A DNA stretch of 6,662 bases from Mycoplasmatota bacterium (GTDB lineage Bacteria; Bacillota_I; Bacilli_A; RF39; UBA660): positions 1-6,662 of the forward strand of contig DUWA01000078.1 of the NCBI GenBank assembly GCA_012840755.1, read 5' to 3'. Each line of letters starts with the position of its first letter. The first letter of the stretch is position 1. The notes beneath the pieces were generated by a model. It worked only from the letters and a program-made list of their open reading frames with translations, was not told the DNA's origin and did no database searches. Shown here piece by piece: positions 1 to 4,498 of the stretch. A program made the translations under genes and the position numbers.

Positions 1-1
1 G

Positions 2-145
2 GATAGCCTAAATTTAAACAATGGTGTATTTAAAAAAAACAAAATTGTACAAGCTAGAATATTATATGTTATAATTTCATTAGCACTAACATATTTAGTT
101 GTAAATTTTATAGTTGATTTTTTCTCATACTATAAATATATATAG
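2..145 (+). CDS. C-terminal part of a DUF1146 (YwzB-like) small membrane protein
   Basis: The reading frame is open from the window edge to a TAG at 143-145, giving 47 residues of a protein whose start lies outside. The visible part has a basic linker (residues KKNKIVQAR) followed by one hydrophobic segment of about 20 residues and a short aromatic tail ending YYKYI. The arrangement of a lysine-rich loop, QAR, then a membrane helix ending in a phenylalanine-rich stretch fits the end of the DUF1146 family, whose B. subtilis member YwzB is a protein of roughly 80 residues near murAA and spoIID. That position agrees with spoIID lying just downstream here. The function of the family is unknown to me. 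The stop codon overlaps the Shine-Dalgarno sequence of the next gene, so the two are probably co-transcribed. The assignment rests on remembered family pattern plus gene neighbourhood; a different small membrane protein is possible. Confidence 0.68.
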   Translation, partial: DSLNLNNGVFKKNKIVQARILYVIISLALTYLVVNFIVDFFSYYKYI

Positions 146-154
146 GAGGTAAAT

Positions 155-538
155 ATGAAAGATAGAGGTTTTACACTAGTCGAATTATTAGCTGTAATAA
201 TAATTATTGGAATAGTAGGTTTGATAGTTTATCCTTCAGTTAATAAGTCTATAAGAAATTCAAAAGAAAATGCCTATAACAGGCAAGTTGATACAGTTAT
301 TACAGCTGCAAGACAGTGGGGAATAAAAAATACAGGCAAGCTTCCTGAAATTAATTCTGATGAAAATTTTTGTATATCAATTCAAGAATTAAAAAATGAA
401 GGATTTTTACAAAATAGAGACGTGGAAGACCCGAGAAAGAAAAATACATATTTACAGGGAGATGTAATTATTACATATAATTCAGAATATAATCAATATG
501 AATATAATTATGAAGATATGGGATGTGTAAAAGAATAG
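155..538 (+). CDS. Type IV pilin-like (pseudopilin) protein with N-terminal methylation motif
   Basis: The 127-residue product begins with a five-residue leader (MKDRG) followed by FTLVELLAV. This is the class III prepilin signal: cleavage by a prepilin peptidase would fall after Gly5, leaving Phe at +1 and Glu10 as the conserved mature Glu5. A hydrophobic helix (about residues 6-28) continues into an amphipathic stretch (29-60) and a small C-terminal domain. Two cysteines, Cys73 and Cys124, could form a disulfide enclosing most of that domain. The segment ISIQELKNEGFLQN followed by a DP motif recurs, as I remember it, in pseudopilins of low-GC Bacillota. It has an AGGAGG five bases before ATG and starts 9 bases after the upstream stop, so it probably shares a transcript with the DUF1146 gene. 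No prepilin peptidase, assembly ATPase or other pilin gene is in the window. It could be a minor pilin of a competence, adhesion or secretion apparatus; which one cannot be told. Confidence 0.88.
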   Translation: MKDRGFTLVELLAVIIIIGIVGLIVYPSVNKSIRNSKENAYNRQVDTVITAARQWGIKNTGKLPEINSDENFCISIQELKNEGFLQNRDVEDPRKKNTYLQGDVIITYNSEYNQYEYNYEDMGCVKE

Positions 539-555
539 GAATAATAGTAGAAGTT

Positions 556-574
556 GGAGTATATCTCCTTTTTT
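556..574 (+). terminator. Possible weak intrinsic terminator after the pilin-like gene
   Basis: GGAG (556-559) pairs with CTCC (565-568) across a five-base loop and is followed at once by six T residues (569-574). The stem is only four base pairs but is GC-rich for this region. It lies 17 bases after the pilin-like stop codon and would separate that gene from spoIID. Confidence 0.42.
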
Positions 575-641
575 GTTGTAAAAAAATAATAATATATAAA
601 TGTTAAGTGAATAATATATTTATAGGATAATAGGAGGTGCT

Positions 642-1556
642 ATGAAAAAAATAATATTTTTAACTATCTTGATGATATTAATACCATATTTAATAATAAC
701 ATTGTTCGTAAAAGAAAAAGAAATTAAATTCGAATATGTATCAAATATGAGTGTTAGAATTAAAAGAGAAATGACAGGTAATATTGATATAGTACCTTTT
801 GAAGATTACATAGTTGGAGTTTTAGCAGGAGAGATGCCTGTATCATTTGAAATAGAAGCATTAAAAGCTCAGGCTGTTGCTGCAAGAAGTTATGTTATGA
901 AAAAAATGGAGTATAATTCAAGTAAAGAATATGATGTTGTAGATACAGTTAACAATCAAGTATATTTAGATGAAAAGTACCTAAAACAAGCATGGAAAGA
1001 TAAATATGTAGAGAATATAAATAAGATAAAAACAGCAGTGTTAGAAACAAAGGGACAATATTTAGAATATAATGGTAAAGTAGTAGAGGCATTTTTTTTC
1101 TCTACTAGTGTAGGTGCAACAGAAAACAGCGAAGAAATTTTTTCAGCACAAGTTCCTTATCTTAGAAGCGTAGTATCTCTTTGGGATAAAGATGTATCAC
1201 CTGTATATAATGATTATTTTTATTTTTCATTGGATGAATTTTATAAAAAATTAGGATTAGAGTATTCAAATAAAATAATTACAGAAAATATAGAAACAAC
1301 ATCAACTGGTAGAATAAAAAAAATAAAAATAAATGGTAGTATTTTTACAGGCGGACAAGTATTTGAAAAACTTAAACTAAGATCAACTCATTTTACGATT
1401 ACCCAAAATGATAATAAAGTAGCGGTTGTTACTAAAGGCTATGGTCATGGTGTAGGAATGAGTCAATATGGTGCTCAAGGCATGGCAAAAAGTGGTTATA
1501 AATATGATGAAATATTGAAATATTATTATCAGGGTGTAGAATTAAAAAAAATTTAA
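642..1556 (+). CDS. spoIID: SpoIID, stage II sporulation peptidoglycan lytic transglycosylase
   Basis: This 304-residue protein is anchored by an N-terminal membrane segment (about residues 4-23) and carries the SpoIID/LytB domain outside it. In B. subtilis SpoIID degrades septal peptidoglycan with SpoIIM and SpoIIP so that the mother-cell membrane can engulf the forespore. Diagnostic blocks are VAGEMP-type LAGEMP (61-66) with Glu64 as the likely catalytic acid, EALKAQAVAARSY (72-84), FFSTSVGATENSEE (152-165), VPYLRSV (171-177) and GYGHGVGMSQYGA (266-278). There is no cysteine in the protein, so the cysteine-based zinc site reported for Clostridioides SpoIID cannot form. Many relatives have His where this protein has Phe153, before STS; I believe Phe also occurs in Bacillus-type members. 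AGGAGG ends four bases before ATG, fixing the start. Expression by sigma-E is expected, but no convincing CATA-type -10 element is visible in the AT-rich leader. spoIIQ follows after 59 bases. Confidence 0.96.
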   Translation: MKKIIFLTILMILIPYLIITLFVKEKEIKFEYVSNMSVRIKREMTGNIDIVPFEDYIVGVLAGEMPVSFEIEALKAQAVAARSYVMKKMEYNSSKEYDVVDTVNNQVYLDEKYLKQAWKDKYVENINKIKTAVLETKGQYLEYNGKVVEAFFFSTSVGATENSEEIFSAQVPYLRSVVSLWDKDVSPVYNDYFYFSLDEFYKKLGLEYSNKIITENIETTSTGRIKKIKINGSIFTGGQVFEKLKLRSTHFTITQNDNKVAVVTKGYGHGVGMSQYGAQGMAKSGYKYDEILKYYYQGVELKKI

Positions 1557-1569
1557 ATTAATATTCAAT

Positions 1570-1599
1570 GTATATTTTTTTCCTTTTCTGCTCACACTC
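1570..1599 (+). promoter_or_regulatory. Putative sigma-F-type promoter for spoIIQ
   Basis: GTATA at 1570-1574 fits the sigma-F -35 element (GYATA). After a 15-base T-rich spacer comes GCTCACACTC (1590-1599), which matches the remembered -10 pattern GGnnAnAhTr at the first G, both fixed A residues, the h position and the T, but has C at the second and last positions. B. subtilis spoIIQ is transcribed by sigma-F in the forespore. The island of C and G bases stands out in an otherwise A/T-only gap. The predicted transcript would begin practically at the ribosome binding site (1605-1612), which is unusually tight and lowers confidence. Confidence 0.42.
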
Positions 1600-1615
1600 T
1601 AAATAGAGGTGATTT

Positions 1616-2248
1616 ATGATAAAAAGGAGAATAAGAAAAGAAGTCGTATATGGAATTTACGTAGTTTCTACAATAACCATATTAGTATCAGTGTTTTCAA
1701 TAGGAAATTCTATATTGAAAATGCCTAAAAGGGTAACTCCTAAATATGATTATGTGTCAGATACAATCATTGATGATGATTATCCAGTAGTTGGTGAAGA
1801 AAATAAAATAATAAGGCCATATGTAGATAATGAAATAAAAATAATCAAATCATACTATGATTATAAATCAGAAAGAGAATTACAGGAAAATTCAATAATC
1901 TTTTATGAAAATACTTATTTACAAAACAGCGGTGTTGCATATGGTGGAAAGGAAAAATTTGATGTAGTATCTATCCTAGATGGAACTGTTATATCGGTAA
2001 AAGAAGATAATCTTCTAGGTAAAATAATTCAAATAAAACATGACAAAGACTTAATAAGTGTTTATCAGAGTTTAAGCGAAGTGAATGTTAAAGAAAATGA
2101 TATTGTAAAACAAGGAGATATAATAGGCAAAAGTGGTACATCAAATATATCTAGTTCACTAAAAGATCACTTACACTTTGAATTAATATATAAAGGACAA
2201 ACAGTTAATCCTGAAGAATATTTTGATAAAAGAACTAGTCAATTATGA
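1616..2248 (+). CDS. spoIIQ: SpoIIQ, forespore engulfment protein with degenerate LytM (M23) domain
   Basis: The 210-residue protein has a short basic cytoplasmic start, one membrane segment (about 11-33), an acidic linker, and a LytM/M23 fold from about residue 95 to 203. SpoIIQ sits in the forespore membrane and binds mother-cell SpoIIIAH across the intermembrane space, forming the feeding-tube channel needed for late forespore gene expression. The stretches FDVVSILDGTV (115-125), VYQSLSEVNVKENDIVKQGDIIGKSG (149-174) and HLHFE (185-189) match what I recall of B. subtilis SpoIIQ closely. In active M23 enzymes zinc is held by HxxxD and the last His of HxH. Here the first pair is replaced by Asn104 and Ala108, leaving only His185 and His187, so peptidase activity is very unlikely. 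GAGGTG lies four bases before ATG. The TGA stop is inside a terminator hairpin, so spoIIQ ends its transcription unit. Confidence 0.95.
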   Translation: MIKRRIRKEVVYGIYVVSTITILVSVFSIGNSILKMPKRVTPKYDYVSDTIIDDDYPVVGEENKIIRPYVDNEIKIIKSYYDYKSERELQENSIIFYENTYLQNSGVAYGGKEKFDVVSILDGTVISVKEDNLLGKIIQIKHDKDLISVYQSLSEVNVKENDIVKQGDIIGKSGTSNISSSLKDHLHFELIYKGQTVNPEEYFDKRTSQL

Positions 2249-2266
2249 TTTTATAGTTCTTTTTTT
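2228..2266 (+). terminator. Intrinsic terminator enclosing the spoIIQ stop codon
   Basis: AAAAGAACTA (2228-2237) is perfectly complementary to TAGTTCTTTT (2254-2263), giving a 10-bp stem, and the run of T continues to 2266. The 16-base loop contains the spoIIQ TGA (2246-2248) and could fold further through AAT/ATT. The left arm is therefore coding sequence for the last residues of SpoIIQ. Confidence 0.8.
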
Positions 2267-2280
2267 AGGTATTTAGGTAT
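2265..2280 (+). repeat. Perfect tandem duplication of an 8-base unit upstream of spoIIID
   Basis: The octamer TTAGGTAT occurs twice back to back (2265-2272 and 2273-2280), directly between the spoIIQ terminator and spoIIID. It contains the only G residues in that part of the gap. It could be a regulator site, or provide a GTATA-like -35 element (2277-2281); chance duplication in simple sequence is the alternative. Confidence 0.7.
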
Positions 2281-2304
2281 AAAAAAAAGTTAAAAATATA
2301 TAAT
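2277..2304 (+). promoter_or_regulatory. Tentative sporulation-type promoter for spoIIID
   Basis: GTATA (2277-2281) is followed after 15 bases by TATATAAT (2297-2304), which matches six of eight positions of the sigma-E -10 consensus CATACAAT. B. subtilis spoIIID depends on sigma-E. The same bases contain a plain TATAAT (2299-2304) that sigma-A could use, without a good -35. The base composition makes chance matches likely, and the predicted start site falls on the ribosome binding site. Confidence 0.28.
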
Positions 2305-2309
2305 TAGTT

Positions 2310-2317
2310 AAGAGGTG
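2310..2317 (+). promoter_or_regulatory. Ribosome binding site that fixes the spoIIID start
   Basis: AAGAGGTG at 2310-2317 is the only good Shine-Dalgarno match before spoIIID. Its final GTG (2315-2317) is also a possible start codon, but a ribosome cannot use these bases for both purposes. The TTG at 2324 lies six bases downstream, the proper distance, and is the better start. Confidence 0.8.
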
Positions 2318-2323
2318 TATATT

Positions 2324-2578
2324 TTGAAAAGAGCGATTGTAAAACGTGTCTTGGAAGAAGCTAATTATATAATTAATACTGGTAAAACTATTAGAGAGAT
2401 AGCTGAAGTATTTAAAATATCTAAAAGTACCGTTCATAAAGATTTACATGAAAGACTTTTATACATTGACGAAGAATTGTATGAAAATGTCGATAAGATA
2501 TTAAAATACCACATTGATGTAAGACATTTAAGAGGAGGAGAGTCAACTAAAAAAAAGTATTTAAAAACCTATCATTGA
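2324..2578 (+). CDS. spoIIID: SpoIIID, mother-cell sporulation transcription factor
   Basis: Starting at TTG the product has 84 residues, close to the roughly 80-95 of the family. SpoIIID is a small DNA-binding protein that, after sigma-E activation, represses many sigma-E genes and activates others such as the sigma-K gene. Residues 22-41 form the helix-turn-helix, TIREIAEVF then KISKSTVHKDL, and the signature YHIDVRHLRGGESTKKKY (62-79) supplies the basic C-terminal helix that contacts DNA in the minor groove. These blocks are near-identical in character to B. subtilis SpoIIID (SKSTVHKDL and RHLRGGE). A longer form beginning at GTG 2315 would add MYI before the TTG-encoded residue but would overlap the ribosome binding site. 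mbl follows after 55 bases, as in B. subtilis, with its own likely promoter; no terminator separates them, so spoIIID transcripts may read into mbl. Confidence 0.95.
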   Translation: MKRAIVKRVLEEANYIINTGKTIREIAEVFKISKSTVHKDLHERLLYIDEELYENVDKILKYHIDVRHLRGGESTKKKYLKTYH

Positions 2579-2599
2579 TATATAAAAAGAAGAGATATA

Positions 2600-2608
2600 T
2601 GGTATAAT
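2600..2608 (+). promoter_or_regulatory. Extended -10 promoter element for mbl
   Basis: TGGTATAAT (2600-2608) is a perfect extended -10 element (TGnTATAAT). A TTGATA occurs at 2575-2580 but is 22 bases away, too far for a normal -35, so the extended -10 may act alone. A transcript starting near 2615 would have a leader of about 19 bases. This fits vegetative expression of mbl independent of spoIIID. Confidence 0.58.
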
Positions 2609-2633
2609 AATATGTAGAAAAGAGTGTGATAAT

Positions 2634-3623
2634 ATGTTTATAAAAGATATAGGAATAGATTTAGGAACAGCTAATGTATTAATATATATTAAAGGACAAG
2701 GAATAGTATTAAATGAACCAAGTGTGGTTGCTATTGACTCTGAAACTAAAAAACCACTTGCTGTAGGATCAGAAGCAAGGGAAATGTTAGGTAGAACTCC
2801 AGGTTCAGTAAAAGCAATTAGACCTATGAAAGACGGAGTAATAGCTGATTTTGAAATAACAGAGATAATGCTTAATTATTTCATAAGAAAAGTTAATGGT
2901 AAAAGCCTTTTTTCTAGACCAAGAATATTAATATGTTGTCCATCAAATATAACACAAGTTGAGAAAAATGCTATAAAAGAAGCTGCAGAAAGAACGGGTG
3001 CAAAAAGAGTGTTTTTAGAAGAAGAACCTAAAGTTGCAGCAATTGGTGCTGGATTGGATATATCAAAACCTAGTGGGAACATGGTAATTGATATTGGTGG
3101 AGGGACTACTGATATTGCAATATTATCACTTGGCGGAATAGTAACATCTTCATCAATAAAAGTAGCAGGCAATGTTTTTGATGCAGATATAATGAAGTAT
3201 ATAAAGGATAAATATAAATTATTAATTGGAGATAGAACAGCAGAAGAAATAAAATTGACTATAGGAACAGTATATCCAGGTAAGAAAAATGAAAAGATGG
3301 AAGTTAGAGGTAGAGACCTTGTGACAGGATTACCTCATACAATAACAATTTCATCTTCAGAGGTTGAGGAGTCATTAAGGGAAAGTGCATATATATTGGT
3401 TAATACTGCTAAAAATGTTTTAGAACAAACTCCGCCTGAATTATCGGCTGATATAATAGATAAAGGTATAGTTATTACTGGTGGTGGAGCCTTAATTGAA
3501 GGATTTGATAAACTTTTAGCTAGTGAATTAAAAGTTCCTGTATTTATAGCTGAAAGCCCACTTACATGTGTTGCAGAAGGAACTGGGCTGTTATTAGATA
3601 ACTTATATTTAGTTGATAAATAA
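2634..3623 (+). CDS. mbl: Mbl, MreB-like actin homologue directing cell-wall elongation
   Basis: This 329-residue protein belongs to the MreB family of bacterial actins, which form membrane-bound filaments that guide the lateral peptidoglycan synthesis machinery. ATP-binding elements are complete: phosphate-1 DIGIDLGTANV (5-15), EEEPKVAAIGAG (129-140), phosphate-2 DIGGGTTD (153-160) and the adenosine motif ITGGGALIEG (281-290). TPPELSADIID (266-276) is the usual interface segment, and the SLFSRPRI loop (91-98) corresponds to the hydrophobic membrane-insertion loop. Length and sequence fit Mbl (333 residues in B. subtilis), and the position directly after spoIIID is the typical mbl location, which favours Mbl over MreB or MreBH. 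The start ATG is preceded by a weak purine-rich site (AAAGAGTGTG), poorer than those of its neighbours. A hairpin beginning in the TAA stop ends the unit. Confidence 0.95.
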   Translation: MFIKDIGIDLGTANVLIYIKGQGIVLNEPSVVAIDSETKKPLAVGSEAREMLGRTPGSVKAIRPMKDGVIADFEITEIMLNYFIRKVNGKSLFSRPRILICCPSNITQVEKNAIKEAAERTGAKRVFLEEEPKVAAIGAGLDISKPSGNMVIDIGGGTTDIAILSLGGIVTSSSIKVAGNVFDADIMKYIKDKYKLLIGDRTAEEIKLTIGTVYPGKKNEKMEVRGRDLVTGLPHTITISSSEVEESLRESAYILVNTAKNVLEQTPPELSADIIDKGIVITGGGALIEGFDKLLASELKVPVFIAESPLTCVAEGTGLLLDNLYLVDK

Positions 3624-3649
3624 AAGTAAATTATTATTTTACTTTTTTT
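3622..3649 (+). terminator. Intrinsic terminator beginning in the mbl stop codon
   Basis: AAAAGTAAA (3622-3630) pairs with TTTACTTTT (3638-3646) in a nine-bp stem with a seven-base loop, and T residues continue to 3649. The left arm starts at the second base of the TAA stop (3621-3623). Only one G-C pair is present, so strength is uncertain. Confidence 0.62.
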
Positions 3650-3667
3650 ATATAGTTTATTATAAAC
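3638..3667 (+). promoter_or_regulatory. Weak candidate promoter and palindrome before the unknown gene
   Basis: TTTACT (3638-3643) and TATAAA (3661-3666) are separated by 17 bases and could be a weak sigma-A promoter, although the -35 lies inside the right arm of the mbl terminator. Overlapping the -10 is a 13-base palindrome, GTTTAT-T-ATAAAC (3655-3667), which could be an operator. Both are plausible chance events in this composition. Confidence 0.3.
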
Positions 3668-3694
3668 TTAAAAAAATATGTATGAGGTGATAAA

Positions 3695-4378
3695 ATGAAT
3701 TTTATGCAGATATTTATGAATTTAATGCTTCCTATGTTATCAATAATAATACCAGTATTCGCCACTGTATATACAGTTAATAAGAGAATAAAAGAGCAAA
3801 ACAGAGCTAATTATCAACCTTATTTAGTTTTAGATGAAATAACTCCTATTAAACAAATTGATATATATTCATATCACTTAACACTAATAGGAACTAATTA
3901 TCAAAAAATTGGAAAATCTATGACAGAAGAAGAACTTTTAAAATTACAACAAGGCAAAAACATATATGTTAACTTAGGAATAAAAAATATAGGATACGGT
4001 GTTGCAACAAATATAAAGTTTTATAACCTTTTAACAGGAAGCCAAATATATGGAACACAAGCAATAATTAAAGAAAAAAATCAAAAATTGTTCACAACAT
4101 TTGATATAGCAAAAGAAAGGGCAAAAAATGTCCAAGCTGTTATTATAAATAGAGAAAAAAAAGAAAATGGTATTTCATATGATGATCACTATAGAATATT
4201 ATGTGTTTATCAAGATTTAAATCAAAACATATATAGCTTCATTATTGCATTAAACATTAAGGAAAAGCAATATTATGACTTTTTTGCTTATCAACCATCT
4301 TCTAAAAGTTACAATAAATGGATATTAGAAAACAAAAAAGAATATAAAAAAATATTTAATGATTATAAAAGTTTTTAA
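3695..4378 (+). CDS. Single-pass membrane protein of unknown function
   Basis: I do not recognise this 227-residue protein by function. It begins with a hydrophobic segment (about residues 6-28, MNLMLPMLSIIIPVFATVYTV) followed by basic NKRIKEQNR, which suggests a single N-terminal anchor with the rest of the protein in the cytoplasm by the positive-inside rule. The soluble part starts with QPYLVLDEI (41-49), has the segment IKNIGYGVATNIKF (96-109), resembling the N-x-G-x-G-x-A-x-N turn of beta-sandwich domains, and later YRILCVYQDLNQNIYSFII (166-184), so a beta-rich fold is likely. The C-terminus is rich in lysine, tyrosine and asparagine. GAGGTGA ends four bases before ATG. The gene has its own strong terminator and perhaps its own promoter, so it looks like an independent single-gene unit between the housekeeping genes mbl and typA. 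I see no enzyme motif and no signs of decay. Confidence 0.85.
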   Translation: MNFMQIFMNLMLPMLSIIIPVFATVYTVNKRIKEQNRANYQPYLVLDEITPIKQIDIYSYHLTLIGTNYQKIGKSMTEEELLKLQQGKNIYVNLGIKNIGYGVATNIKFYNLLTGSQIYGTQAIIKEKNQKLFTTFDIAKERAKNVQAVIINREKKENGISYDDHYRILCVYQDLNQNIYSFIIALNIKEKQYYDFFAYQPSSKSYNKWILENKKEYKKIFNDYKSF

Positions 4379-4392
4379 TAAAAACTTTTTTT
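4367..4392 (+). terminator. Strong intrinsic terminator enclosing the stop codon of the unknown gene
   Basis: AAAAGTTTTT (4367-4376) is perfectly complementary to AAAAACTTTT (4380-4389), with T residues continuing to 4392. The loop is three bases, or five if the last pair opens. The TAA stop (4376-4378) lies at the end of the left arm and in the loop, so the last three codons of the gene form the hairpin. Confidence 0.78.
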
Positions 4393-4442
4393 GTTTATTT
4401 TATAATAAAGCATCAATACTATAAATGTATAATTAGTTTTTA

Positions 4443-4471
4443 TTTACATAACAAAATTGTTGTGATATAAT
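4443..4471 (+). promoter_or_regulatory. Sigma-A promoter of typA
   Basis: TTTACA (4443-4448) matches five of six positions of the -35 consensus and TATAAT (4466-4471) is a perfect -10. The spacer is exactly 17 bases and the -10 is extended by TG at 4463-4464. Transcription would start near 4478, giving a leader of about 20 bases that contains the ribosome binding site. This is the best promoter in the window. Confidence 0.85.
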
Positions 4472-4498
4472 TTACAAGTTGAAAAGGGAAGTGGATTT

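Noticed and set aside
581..631. Sigma-E promoter before spoIID
   Set aside because: Several ATA/TATA strings could be aligned to the consensus, but none has the CATA core, and any choice would be arbitrary in this sequence.
1560..1580. AATAT/ATATT hairpin plus T run as a spoIID terminator
   Set aside because: The stem is five A-T pairs only and overlaps the candidate spoIIQ -35 element; too weak to call.
2577..2600. Direct repeat GATATAT at 2577-2583 and 2594-2600 before mbl
   Set aside because: Seven bases of A/T-rich sequence recur easily by chance and the first copy overlaps the spoIIID stop codon.
2575..2608. TTGATA and TATAAT as a standard -35/-10 pair for mbl
   Set aside because: The spacer would be 22 bases, well outside the usual 16-18; only the extended -10 is retained.
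2876..3172. Minus-strand open frame of 98 codons opposite mbl
   Set aside because: It lies wholly inside the strongly conserved mbl gene, has no family resemblance and is a by-product of mbl codon use.
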